A stretch of 64,000 bases of DNA, from positions 1-64,000 of the forward strand of contig JAILEG010000043.1 of the NCBI GenBank assembly GCA_024688365.1. Direction: 5' to 3'. Below the pieces are notes generated by a model. The model saw only the letters and a program-made list of their open reading frames with translations. It was not told where the DNA came from and searched no databases. The DNA is from Prevotella sp. Lineage in GTDB: Bacteria; Bacteroidota; Bacteroidia; Bacteroidales; Bacteroidaceae. The first letter of the stretch is position 1. Every line of letters begins with the position of its first letter. Below, piece after piece: positions 1 to 8,038 of this stretch. Both the position numbers and the translations under genes were made by a program.

Positions 1-1
1 G

Positions 2-232
2 GGAGCCATTGAGAATACGAACAAGCTTATCAGGCAATACATACCCAAAGGGACTGACATCAGTACCATCACCGATAAAAGAATCAAAAGCATTCAGGCT
101 AAAATAAACAGCAGACCAAGGGAAAAATTAAAATTTAACACCGGTCAAGGAGTTTTTCAAATATTATCCGTAATATTGCACTTGCTGGTTGACTCTTTAT
201 CATCATTTGTCTGCAATTTAAGAGAATCATAA
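2..232 (+). pseudogene. IS30-family transposase, 3' end only (cut by the window edge)
   Basis: An open frame enters from the left edge and runs to TAA at 230-232. It carries the C-terminal signature of IS30-type DDE transposases: ENTNKLIRQYIPKG, then ITDKRI, then NSRPREKLKFNT. These correspond to the final catalytic-core helix and the 'N.RPR..L.F.TP..VF' tail of the family. The last 20 or so residues do not look like the family and may be read-through into flanking DNA, so the element's end is probably within about 170-260. Whether the upstream part is intact cannot be seen here, so 'pseudogene' only means partial in this window. Confidence 0.75.
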
Positions 233-480
233 TTCACTGTACACTCTCCTTTCATTATACCGTAATTTAAATAATAGCTACCGTAAAAATACATACAACT
301 AACACGAGTAGTTCTTTCACTATTATGTAATTTCACTATCGTACTATTATAACCTTCAAATGTTTGCATATACCCAATATCGCAAGAACATAAGAAACAA
401 GATAATATTAAAACAGACAGACAACGCTGTAATTTATTGTAAGACACATATTTCACAATGTGCAGTATTTCGATCTTCAT
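157..480 (-). CDS. small hypothetical lipoprotein next to the IS end
   Basis: A reading frame of about 107 residues from an ATG at 480; an earlier in-frame ATG at 501 is possible. A hydrophobic segment ends in a lipobox, LSCFLCSC, so it is probably exported and lipidated at one of the adjacent cysteines. The rest is about 70 polar residues with two Cys and many Tyr/Asn, and matches no family I recognise. Its last 25 codons overlap the end of the IS30 transposase frame on the other strand. The native 3' end may therefore have been replaced by IS sequence, leaving a shortened protein. Function unknown. Confidence 0.45.
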   Translation of the reverse strand: MKIEILHIVKYVSYNKLQRCLSVLILSCFLCSCDIGYMQTFEGYNSTIVKLHNSERTTRVSCMYFYGSYYLNYGIMKGECTVNYDSLKLQTNDDKESTSKCNITDNI

Positions 481-530
481 AATCATAAGTCTATCGGACA
501 AGTTAATGATGCTTTAATTCTACCAACAAA

Positions 531-1170
531 TTAATCAAACATAGTTTTCATCATTCTCTTTTTAATATTTGCGGGACATTTATCATATGGAAGTATTCGT
601 TTGCGATGTATATACCCAAGACACACGATCACGCCACCTGCCAGCCCATGTGTTCCTGCCCGCAGCAGCTCGTATCCGAAACTGCCCGTCGAACCAAAGG
701 CGACACCTATCCCGTTTTTCCTTTTTCGTAATCATATAATATCTTATAGATAATATCAGAGACCTTGTCTTTCTTTTCCTCAGTCAGGTCCGGACATGTG
801 TAAATTTTCCCGCCACTGTATAAATTATAATAAAGGTATACGGATAAACCGATATATGGTAATCGTTTAATCCAGCCACATCTTCAATTTTCACACCTAT
901 ATACTTTCCTTTCAGACAATCATAAAAATAAATGGTATCATTCCTTGTATATAGGTAATCCTTTTCCCATAGCCTTTGATAGAGAAAGTAAAAACTGGCA
1001 GCTGTAAGAAATAATGCTGCAAGTACTGCCCAAAGAAATAAGAGATAGAGAATTTCCGAATTGCGTCCCACATGAAATAACATATAGGTAAAAACGGACA
1101 ATGGGAGGAAACTTGCTATTGCCTGTATGAACAGCAACTCCTTATTAATTTTGTATTTAATATTCATCAC
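531..1170 (-). pseudogene. frameshifted small membrane protein gene
   Basis: The first 128 codons (1170 to 784) are open: a short cytoplasmic N-terminus, two membrane helices at about residues 13-33 and 40-65, then a soluble part. They end in TGA at 784-786. Coding-like sequence continues in the other two frames. Around 800-820 the frame shifts to one reading GGKIYTCPDLTEEKKDKVSD and on to ILYDYEK. At the A-rich run near 712-722 it shifts again to one reading NGIGVAFGSTGSFGYELL through to a stop at 531-533. Both shifts are consistent with single-base deletions. I do not recognise the family. The alternative is two or three small unrelated ORFs, but the smooth continuation of protein-like sequence argues for one broken gene of about 210 codons. 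Confidence 0.6.
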
Positions 1171-1307
1171 TTCAATATGTTTCAGCCCAAAGAGAGTTTT
1201 CTGACGTTTTCATGCGACAGCCCCAACTCTTTACCAGCCTATTTTCCTGTTCGCTGTCAATGCGCCATAATCAGCCAAAAGACGTTCAGCACCGCCAGCA
1301 GACAAAG

Positions 1308-2657
1308 CTATTGAAGCAAGTACAAGGCTATCTGCCCGCCGTTGTAAATCCATAAATACGCTGTGAGGACTGTCAGCACCGACCGGAGCATGCGCTGTGG
1401 CTTACGGGCAAGACTGCGAAGGGCATAGCCAATGGCTATGGGGATGATGAAGGCCCAGCCCGCCGTCATGATGTAGACCTCATTGATGCCGAAACCGAGA
1501 ATGAGATGCAGCGTCACATCACAGGCAAACCACGTCAGCAGCATCTGAAGGAAACGGCTGCGCCAGCCAAAACCGATGCCGATGAGGAAGAGCAGCACGA
1601 TGATGGCCTCAATGACGTAATTGGCAACCCAGCTGTAAGACACGAAGACAGGACGGTCCCATGAGACATCCTTCAGCAGGTAACGCTGATGAAGCTGGAT
1701 GGACTCACCAAAGAAGTTCTCAACCAGCGTCTTGCCACGGGGCGTGGAGACATCCATCAGCTTACCGATGAACCCGTCACCGGCACTCTTCCCCGTGTGG
1801 GCTTTCAGCCATTCGCTACGCTTCCGGCTGCGGTCGGCCACCTTCTTGGCATTCTTCTCCCGGTTCACCTTTTCTATATTGTGGATGACGGCCTGCTGCG
1901 GCACCTCCAGGAGATAATACTGCGACTGCTGAATCCCTACCAGAAGCAGGAACGGGAGTAATACACCAATCAAGAGATACTTCCACGTGAAGAACCTCCG
2001 CCCATTGGCGAACAGCCCGGCCAACAGCGTCTTTGCGCCATTGGAGGTTGCCATGCCGGCCGTGAAGAATGTCAGCACAAGCGACTGCCATGCGGTGAGC
2101 AGATGCCCCTTCTTCATCTTCATGCCCGTGATGTACATCGTCATGGAGAGCAGCATCAGCGAGATGATGAAATGGTCAGGCACCATTGCCGGTACCAGCA
2201 CATGTCCGAAGGAGAAGAGCAGCAACGTGAGCAGCGTGGCATCAGTACGCTTCAGTTCCATTACCTCACGGAAGACCCGATACATGAAGATGACGGAATA
2301 GAAGGCGGAGAAGATGATGATGGCGGCCATAAACCAGACGGCGAAGTTCATCCCCACAGCATCAATGAGCCAATGGTTGAGCAGGTAGAGCGGATAAAGG
2401 AAGGTAAGATAAAGCGGATGGCGCACAGTCTCAAAGTGGATGCGCATCCCCGAAATGGTTATCCATGACCAGTTGTCGTAGCCCGACATGCGGAAATTCT
2501 TGGTGAAAAGCGTCCAAAAACCGCCGTGTGCCCCCATCGTATAGGTGTGGTAATGGCTGGCTATGAGCAGCCCATTGAACATGAGGAACACCACGAGCAG
2601 GGCAACAGCCAGCCAGCGTTCTTCCTTCTTTATCTTGAAAATACCCAACATTGACAT
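1308..2657 (-). CDS. polytopic membrane protein, DUF6080-like (paralogue 1)
   Basis: A 449-residue protein with about ten hydrophobic segments and a basic soluble loop near residues 255-290 (NREKNAKKVADRSRKRSEW). It closely resembles the protein at 4104-5525. Shared blocks include the N-terminal pattern F-[KR]-I-[KR]-[KR]-[ED]-ER, 'VPDHF', a T/S-RG-x-TLVEN-FGESIQLH block and GFGINEVYIMTA. The overall plan (many helices, one large loop) is like glycan-building membrane enzymes or flippases. I recall the family as DUF6080, but that name is from memory and no activity is established. Its promoter region nearly matches the one used by the second copy, suggesting segmental duplication. The neighbourhood suggests a surface-glycan role. 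Confidence 0.8.
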   Translation of the reverse strand: MSMLGIFKIKKEERWLAVALLVVFLMFNGLLIASHYHTYTMGAHGGFWTLFTKNFRMSGYDNWSWITISGMRIHFETVRHPLYLTFLYPLYLLNHWLIDAVGMNFAVWFMAAIIIFSAFYSVIFMYRVFREVMELKRTDATLLTLLLFSFGHVLVPAMVPDHFIISLMLLSMTMYITGMKMKKGHLLTAWQSLVLTFFTAGMATSNGAKTLLAGLFANGRRFFTWKYLLIGVLLPFLLLVGIQQSQYYLLEVPQQAVIHNIEKVNREKNAKKVADRSRKRSEWLKAHTGKSAGDGFIGKLMDVSTPRGKTLVENFFGESIQLHQRYLLKDVSWDRPVFVSYSWVANYVIEAIIVLLFLIGIGFGWRSRFLQMLLTWFACDVTLHLILGFGINEVYIMTAGWAFIIPIAIGYALRSLARKPQRMLRSVLTVLTAYLWIYNGGQIALYLLQ

Positions 2658-2679
2658 CTTCTATATAGGTTTGTCCGTG

Positions 2680-2711
2680 CAAAGATACGAATTTAAGGAG
2701 GATAAAACAAG
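2680..2711 (-). promoter_or_regulatory. promoter of the 1308-2657 gene
   Basis: On the minus strand TATCTTTG (2680-2687) matches the Bacteroidetes -7 box TAnnTTTG, with CTTG 20 bases upstream. The surrounding 30 bp are almost identical to the promoter at 6063-6070. Confidence 0.65.
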
Positions 2712-2824
2712 AGAACGAAGGCTATTCAACAGGACTCATGCCAACAAAAAGCAGGGACAGGTGCATAGGCCAGTCTCTGCTGTAAAATAGTGGGAATAAG
2801 AAGGGGCACTGCCTACCCCATTTT

Positions 2825-3487
2825 TCAGAACATATAAGCCAGCGTGAAGTTAAACGTGCGGTGGTACAGCGACCGAGTTGGCAAAACCGTACCTGGTTGG
2901 GAACGGTCAGGGTGATTAAGCTGGGCAAGTCCATGATTGTAAGACACCATCAGCTGATAATGCTTCGCCAGCTGCACACCAGCCCCTAAGGAAAGCCCAA
3001 AGTCAAAGCGGCGGATGCCATACTCATCAAATGCGCTACGGTCGCCCACCTTCTTCCCGTCAGTATAGACATTATCCTTACCCCACAAAGCCAGTGAGGC
3101 ATACGGACCAGCCTCTAAAAGCACACGTGTGGACTTGCCGACAGCAAAACTATAACCCACCCGGACAGGGATCTCCAGATAATGGGCGGAGGTCTTTCCA
3201 TACGTTGCCGTATGTGGGTCACCTGGCATCAATTCTACTGCCTGTGACTTGAAAGACTTTTGCGAGAGTGCGAGTGTTGTGGTCAAATAAAGTCCCGTAC
3301 TCTCACCACTGAAGTCATAAACACCTTTGATGCCTGCATAGTAACCGATGTGCGACCCCACGGTGTTCATATCGCCCGCACTTGTGTTCAGGTTTAAGCC
3401 AGCCGTTACACCATAACGGAAATTCTGAGCTTGGACGGTCAGCATGGCAAATGCACATACCATCCCGATAAAGATTCGTTTAATCAT
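2825..3487 (-). CDS. outer-membrane beta-barrel protein (PorT/OmpW-like size class)
   Basis: A 220-residue protein. Residues 1-20 form a signal peptide ending in VQAQ. It is followed by alternating hydrophobic/polar strands rich in Gly, Tyr and aromatic residues (RYGVTAGLNLNTS, LEIPVRVGYSF, FGLSLGAGVQL). The last strand ends in Phe (FNFTLAYMF), the usual signal for barrel assembly by Bam. The pattern fits the Bacteroidetes 'outer membrane protein beta-barrel' family of about eight strands. Its substrate is unknown. The gene has a leader of about 260 nt from a promoter at 3753-3760, and the leader contains a degenerate lipoprotein ORF. Confidence 0.85.
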   Translation of the reverse strand: MIKRIFIGMVCAFAMLTVQAQNFRYGVTAGLNLNTSAGDMNTVGSHIGYYAGIKGVYDFSGESTGLYLTTTLALSQKSFKSQAVELMPGDPHTATYGKTSAHYLEIPVRVGYSFAVGKSTRVLLEAGPYASLALWGKDNVYTDGKKVGDRSAFDEYGIRRFDFGLSLGAGVQLAKHYQLMVSYNHGLAQLNHPDRSQPGTVLPTRSLYHRTFNFTLAYMF

Positions 3488-3540
3488 AATTGTATTGTTT
3501 GTAAATTAAAGAAATATCATACCTGCTGATTATATGCGCA

Positions 3541-3714
3541 TTACCTCCCTACACCTACGACAGAAACCTTGAATCGTTGAATGGCTGGACAGCAGCCCAA
3601 GTACACCCGAAGAAAGACTGAACTGAAAGAACCTTGAATGGCATCACGCACTTGCTCACTGCACGACACCATAAATCATACAGCAAAAGCTGCAAACAGT
3701 AATGCTATTCTCAT
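3541..3714 (-). pseudogene. degenerate mini-lipoprotein ORF with in-frame TGA
   Basis: A 58-codon frame starts ATG at 3714 and encodes MRIALLFAAFAV, then TGA, then FMVSCSEQVRDAIQGS. Apart from the stop this reads as a normal lipoprotein signal with lipobox VSCS and an Asp/Glu-rich start. It lies just downstream of the promoter at 3753-3760. The motif GTTTGTAAATTAA occurs both before it and before the barrel gene, as if the leader had been duplicated. Most likely it is a decayed lipoprotein gene; a chance ORF is possible. Confidence 0.4.
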
Positions 3715-3752
3715 AAATGTTATGTTACCTGTAGTTTGTAAATTAATCGCTG

Positions 3753-3781
3753 CAAAGATATATTTTTATTTGGGATTCAAA
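3753..3781 (-). promoter_or_regulatory. promoter for the barrel gene leader
   Basis: Minus-strand TATCTTTG at 3753-3760 with TTTG 17 bases upstream (CAAA on the plus strand at 3778-3781). Confidence 0.6.
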
Positions 3782-3967
3782 GATAAAACAAGAATATAAT
3801 TAACTTTTTTTGCAAGACAAGACGAGCATCCCTTATCATCTGCCATATAATATCAGGCAGAAAAACATTCTATCGCACCAGCGACAAAACTCGGAAGCCA
3901 CGCAGCAGCAAAGTGGCTGAGCAACTCAAAGTGCGCTTAACCATCTCAACTGAGGATATGCCGCGCC

Positions 3968-4033
3968 AGTACTTCCCGTAAAGTAGCCAAATACTTTAGC
4001 TGCAATACTCAGGTACTTCTCGTGAAGTACTCT
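3968..4033. repeat. 22-bp-period palindromic array A (3 units)
   Basis: Three consecutive 22-bp units start at 3968, 3990 and 4012. The third holds a perfect inverted repeat GTACTTC-TCGT-GAAGTAC (4013-4030). The first is a degraded version (GTACTTC-CCGT-AAAGTAG). The middle unit has core TAGCTGCAATACTC. Units 2 and 3 plus the following GCAAG..CTTA are closely similar to array B at 28595-28660, in the same orientation. The array lies about 70 bp 3' of the stop codon of the membrane-protein gene ending at 4104. No ORF or promoter overlaps it. Confidence 0.75.
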
Positions 4034-4103
4034 GCAAGAGCTTACCAGTTTTGTTTCAGACCACTATTCCATCAGCTTCTTACACAGTCCCCAACTCTAT
4101 CTT

Positions 4104-5525
4104 TCAAGCAAAGAGATAGCTCAACAAGAGCGACCCATTGTATCCCCACAGGAAAAGAGTGAGGACGAGCAGGGCAAAACATAGCTTACGATGTGTGGGA
4201 GGGGCAAGTGACAGGAGCAGATAGGCAATGGCTATGGGAATGATGAAAGCCCAATGCGCTGTCATGATGTAGACCTCGTTGATACCGAAGCCCAAGCCTA
4301 TGTGCAATGACATGTCAAGGAGAAACCACGAGCCAACCATCAGGAAGAAACGCTGCCTGATGGCGATGAAAGCCCCAGCGGCGAAAAGCAGGACAAGGAG
4401 AGCCTCAACAGAATAATTCACCCATTTCATCGGTGTTGAATAACTGACGAGGACAGGACGACCACGGAAGATATCACCCAGCACGTAATCCTCATGCAGC
4501 TGTATACTCTCACCAAAGAGGTTTTCCACCAGCGTGGCACCACGTGAGGTAGAGATGTCAGTCCAGTTCATAAACTCTCCGTGGGCGATAGGCTTTCCCG
4601 AAACAGAGTTCTGAGTACGCTTTTTCTTCGGTTTCATCGCTTTTCCGATATTCCTCTGCTGCATTTTCCCTGTGTCAGATGTAGCCGATTGCGCCTTCAG
4701 CTGTGCCATCTGCCGTTTCTGCCGTGCGGCCTTCCGGTGGGCCTGCGCCTCATGACGAGCCTTCTCGTCAGCCCACACGAAGTGGCTGTACTCGAAACGG
4801 GCAAAGCCCCAAAGGGCCAAGGAGGGCAGGATGACGGCCAGGATGAGAAACCTGGGATGCCAGAAACGCCTGCCTCCAGTGAAGAGTGCAGACAGAAACA
4901 CCTTGAGCCCATTGTTGAGCGAGATGCCTGCCGCAAGGAGAAAAAGCAGGACGGTGTGACGGATTTCCATCGGACGGTGTTCCTTCATCATACGCCCAGA
5001 CAGATACAAGGTGAGCAGCAAGGCACAGAGCGAATAGGCAAAATGGTCAGGGACCATCGTCGCCAGCATGATATAGGCAAAGGAAAAGAAGAAAGCCGTG
5101 AGGAGGTTGCCTTCAGCCAGACGCACACCGATGACCTCAAGCAGGATACGGCGGAAGAAGATGACACTGTAAAGGGAACTGGTGACGAGCATGGCCGCCA
5201 CGAGGAACAAGGCGCAGTTGATGCCCGTCAGTCTCATCAGCAGCAGGTTGAGCAGGTAAGGCACATACATCACAAATGACAGCAGCGGATGCCGATAGAC
5301 ATTGTACCGGGCATGCCAGTCACTGATGACATAATAGGTGATGGAGTCGAAGCCGGAGAGGTGGAAACCCTTGACAAGCACATTCCAGCTGCGATGACCG
5401 AGAGGAGTGAGCAGCCCGTAATACTTCCAGACGATGAGGGCATTGAGCAGCAGGAGGACGGTGAGGGCAACGGCAGCCAGCAGGCGTTCGTCCCGTCTTA
5501 TACGGAACAGACTGAAGAGACTCAT
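4104..5525 (-). CDS. polytopic membrane protein, DUF6080-like (paralogue 2)
   Basis: A 473-residue paralogue of the 1308-2657 product, with similar topology and the same conserved blocks (VPDHFAYSL, STSRGATLVENLFGESIQLH, GFGINEVYIMTAHW). It has a longer basic loop (about 40 extra residues rich in Lys, Gln and Ala near residues 245-310). I chose the ATG at 5525 because it aligns with the paralogue's start (MSLFSLFRIRRDER against MSMLGIFKIKKEER); the frame stays open 91 codons upstream, but that stretch is the gtrA gene read out of frame. The start overlaps the gtrA stop as ATGA, so the two are translationally coupled. This suggests the membrane protein works with the GtrA-type flippase on an undecaprenyl-linked sugar. 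Biochemical function unknown. Confidence 0.8.
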   Translation of the reverse strand: MSLFSLFRIRRDERLLAAVALTVLLLLNALIVWKYYGLLTPLGHRSWNVLVKGFHLSGFDSITYYVISDWHARYNVYRHPLLSFVMYVPYLLNLLLMRLTGINCALFLVAAMLVTSSLYSVIFFRRILLEVIGVRLAEGNLLTAFFFSFAYIMLATMVPDHFAYSLCALLLTLYLSGRMMKEHRPMEIRHTVLLFLLAAGISLNNGLKVFLSALFTGGRRFWHPRFLILAVILPSLALWGFARFEYSHFVWADEKARHEAQAHRKAARQKRQMAQLKAQSATSDTGKMQQRNIGKAMKPKKKRTQNSVSGKPIAHGEFMNWTDISTSRGATLVENLFGESIQLHEDYVLGDIFRGRPVLVSYSTPMKWVNYSVEALLVLLFAAGAFIAIRQRFFLMVGSWFLLDMSLHIGLGFGINEVYIMTAHWAFIIPIAIAYLLLSLAPPTHRKLCFALLVLTLFLWGYNGSLLLSYLFA

Positions 5526-5932
5526 TTTCGTTTCAGGAAGAATCGGACCAAGATGAAGTTCACCGGAACGCAGATGCAGAACATCGGTATCATCGCTATC
5601 TGCTTGCTGAGCCCTGCCCACAGGAAGAGGTGGAGACAGACGGTCTGTAGGAGATAGTTGACCACATGTGACAGGGTGAATCCAGCCCCACGGCTGGCAG
5701 TAGACTTCACACGGAAAGTGTAATGCGTGGAGGCTACGTAGTTGAAGACGAAGCTGACAAGGTAGCCTATCGTATTGGCAACAAGGGGGTGAAACCACAG
5801 TATCATCAGCAGATAGATACCATACTGGATAGCCGTCGCCGTGACTCCCACAATGATGAAACGCACGATTTCACCGATTTTCTGTTCATGCTCGCCCTTC
5901 CCGGAAGGGCTTATAATATCCTTTATCTGCAT
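5522..5932 (-). CDS. GtrA-family membrane protein
   Basis: A 136-residue protein with four membrane helices, the usual GtrA plan: RFIIVGVTATAIQYGIYLL, a second helix with ANTIGYLVSFVFNYVAS, then HVVNYLLQTVCLHLFLW and a final helix before a basic C-terminus FFLKRK. GtrA proteins are thought to flip polyprenyl-phosphate-linked sugars for surface-glycan modification. I chose ATG 5932 (MQIKDIIS); a longer frame reaches 6007 but its extra codons come from a gene remnant in another frame. The stop codon overlaps the next start (ATGA). The promoter is at 6063-6070. Confidence 0.85.
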   Translation of the reverse strand: MQIKDIISPSGKGEHEQKIGEIVRFIIVGVTATAIQYGIYLLMILWFHPLVANTIGYLVSFVFNYVASTHYTFRVKSTASRGAGFTLSHVVNYLLQTVCLHLFLWAGLSKQIAMIPMFCICVPVNFILVRFFLKRK

Positions 5933-5963
5933 ATTCCAAGAGTTCTTTGTCGCCCCGGCTGTC
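5886..5963 (-). pseudogene. 3' remnant of a HAD-hydrolase gene
   Basis: Read in a frame different from gtrA, this stretch encodes DSRGDKELLEYADKGYYKPF followed by REGRA and TGA at 5886-5888. It is nearly identical, in DNA and protein, to the last 26 or so residues of the intact HAD phosphatase at 8039-8659 (DSRGDKELLEYADMGYYKPF). Homology breaks at a GGCTGTC repeat, as expected for a deletion. A second HAD gene probably once preceded gtrA and all but its 3' end was lost, leaving gtrA to start inside the remnant. Confidence 0.8.
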
Positions 5964-6062
5964 AGCTGCTGCCCTAAGATGTCAATTCCACTGTTGGCAG
6001 CTGGCATGGAACAATGCGCATATCCATTCCTCAGACGAGGTCATGGCGACAGTTCATGGGTG

Positions 6063-6070
6063 CAAAGGTA
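6063..6070 (-). promoter_or_regulatory. promoter of gtrA and membrane paralogue 2
   Basis: Minus-strand TACCTTTG at 6063-6070. About 30 flanking bases nearly match the promoter at 2680-2687 of the paralogous gene. Confidence 0.6.
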
Positions 6071-6124
6071 CGAATTTAAGAAGGATAAACCATAGATTGC
6101 AGAATACTTGCCCAAGGAGAAAGG

Positions 6125-7852
6125 CTAACGAATGTACTTGGTAAGCTGCTCCTTGTTGTTGAGTTCCACATGCTGCATCACCACCTCTCCAGCTTGATTT
6201 ACGATGGCGGCATAGGGTAATCCCTGAAAGCCAAACATCTTCATGAAGGCCGTGAAGTCGTCGTGGGAGACATAGATATGCTCTCCCTTTATGCCCTTGC
6301 TTTTCATCCATTTCTCCGCTGATTCGGGAGTGGAGGTCTTCTTGTCGCAGATATAGAGGAAGCGTACAGGCTGCCCTTTCAGTGCTTCCACCATCGTCCG
6401 CTGCTGCATCATGGCCATGCGGCATGAGCCACAGGTCATGTCCCAGAAGTCCAGGTAGAGGACATTGCCACGGTAAGCGTCTATGACCTTGTGGAGTACC
6501 CTGTCCGCCTCCGCCGGCAGGGTGTTGTTGGTGGCAGTCTTAGCTGTTTTGGCCACAGTCTCCTGATACATGTCCATCAGTCGTCTGCCCAGTTCGGGAT
6601 AGGTGAGTGTGGGCAACAGCTGGGTGACGTGACTGGTGAGCAGCTCTAACTGACGGGCCATGGGGCTGGCATTGCCTTCCTGGTCAGTATCGGGGTCACT
6701 GCGACGCTGCAGTGAGAGCATGATACCACACAGCTCCCGCACCATTGTCACCTGTGATGCGAAGCAACGCCCAATACCATACTGAGCCTTGTTCTGCTCC
6801 TCCAGCTTGCCAATGTCAAGACCGCCCTGCTCATTGTCAAAGGTGTAACCGGCAAACATGGGCATGATGTGGAAACGATTGAGCGGCACCCAGTCGGGAG
6901 CTGTGGCAATGACTTGCGGACAGTCATAAATTAAGCCGTGGATGGCCTCAAGCCCACCCCAATATCGCTTATCGTCAAGGGGGACGTAGGAGGAGTTAGG
7001 ACGGGAAGTCCAATTGCCGTTGGCATCCACCTCGCTCTTATATGCCGTCCTGACATACTGGAAATACAGTTCCTGCAAGGTCTGCAAGGCGAAAAAGCGG
7101 GCATTGACAGCCATTATCTGCTTGCCATGAGGACTCAAAGGAGTGGTATTGAGTACACTGTCCAGATAGTTCTTGTCACACACCTGCATCAGATTTTCAA
7201 CCAATTCATCGCGGTAGGTCATCACACCGTCCACACCGCTGTCTATGGCATCAAGGATGTGACCGAAGGTCTCTTTATCGGTGAAGGATTCCACGTGGAG
7301 CCTCTTCAGTATCGGCATCAGAAGCATACTGAGTGCGGCACTCTCTTTCTTCGACCGATAGGCAAAGTCGCTGGGCTGTCTCTCCGTCACCTTATCGGCA
7401 TCCACATAGATGTCCAATGTGTCTCCCGCTTCTACCAAAAGCGGAAAATTGGCATAGCTGCACATGATGCCGTGATCGTAAGACAGCGGCATAGTCACCT
7501 CAAAACTGCCGTCCGGCTGGATAGAACTTGTAAAAGTGGAAGAGTTGCCCGTGATATTGTCGTTTACCATGAAGCTCACCTCTTTGTCAGTGTCAGCTGA
7601 AGGCTTGTAATGGTCAATGTGCCCGCGGATAACGGTAAGGGCAGCCTGGCGGTTCAAGAAGTCCATGCTGGAGGGGTGTCCCATGCTCCACGGCTGGGTG
7701 TCGGCTGGCAGGCTGAGATAGTACTCTGCCGTCATATCCTTAGGATTGACCTGAGAGACTTCCTTAACGATGGGAGTTTCAGGTACATTTTGCGCCAGGG
7801 CATTGACAGTGGACAAACAGGCACATGCCAAGAAAATAAGAAAAGATTTCAT
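6125..7852 (-). CDS. periplasmic TlpA-like thioredoxin protein with long N-terminal domain
   Basis: A 575-residue protein. A signal peptide (residues 1-20, ending NALAQ) is followed by about 430 residues without a recognised domain, then a thioredoxin fold from about residue 455. That fold has YLDFWDMTCGSCRM (redox pair Cys474/Cys477) and the cis-Pro region GFQGLPYAAIVNQAGEV. The arrangement matches Bacteroidetes TlpA/ResA-type disulfide oxidoreductases with a lineage-specific N-terminal region (DUF4369-like in some relatives; not assignable here). It probably acts in the periplasm on thiols of envelope proteins. It is transcribed alone from the promoter at 7942-7972, between two glycan operons. 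The CGSC pair differs from the common CPPC. Confidence 0.8.
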   Translation of the reverse strand: MKSFLIFLACACLSTVNALAQNVPETPIVKEVSQVNPKDMTAEYYLSLPADTQPWSMGHPSSMDFLNRQAALTVIRGHIDHYKPSADTDKEVSFMVNDNITGNSSTFTSSIQPDGSFEVTMPLSYDHGIMCSYANFPLLVEAGDTLDIYVDADKVTERQPSDFAYRSKKESAALSMLLMPILKRLHVESFTDKETFGHILDAIDSGVDGVMTYRDELVENLMQVCDKNYLDSVLNTTPLSPHGKQIMAVNARFFALQTLQELYFQYVRTAYKSEVDANGNWTSRPNSSYVPLDDKRYWGGLEAIHGLIYDCPQVIATAPDWVPLNRFHIMPMFAGYTFDNEQGGLDIGKLEEQNKAQYGIGRCFASQVTMVRELCGIMLSLQRRSDPDTDQEGNASPMARQLELLTSHVTQLLPTLTYPELGRRLMDMYQETVAKTAKTATNNTLPAEADRVLHKVIDAYRGNVLYLDFWDMTCGSCRMAMMQQRTMVEALKGQPVRFLYICDKKTSTPESAEKWMKSKGIKGEHIYVSHDDFTAFMKMFGFQGLPYAAIVNQAGEVVMQHVELNNKEQLTKYIR

Positions 7853-7941
7853 CAGCTTAGTTGATTTAGTAAAAGGTGAAATGAGCGTAATCTACTGTCT
7901 TAAAGGAGCAAATCCAAACAGCAACATGCGGACAATCGTTG

Positions 7942-7972
7942 CAAAGATAGAACTTTTCCGATAATTATCAAA
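7942..7972 (-). promoter_or_regulatory. promoter of the TlpA-like gene
   Basis: Minus strand: TTTG (7969-7972), 19-bp spacer, TATCTTTG (7942-7949). This is a full match to the Bacteroidetes primary-sigma consensus. Confidence 0.85.
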
Positions 7973-8038
7973 GAATCATGTAAAAAAAAATGTATTTGCA
8001 CCTATGCTGCTGGCAGCTGTATGGGTAAACTCCCATTC

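Noticed and set aside
4104..5798. 564-codon frame for membrane paralogue 2
   Set aside because: The first 91 codons are gtrA read out of frame; the paralogue aligns from ATG 5525, which also forms an ATGA overlap.
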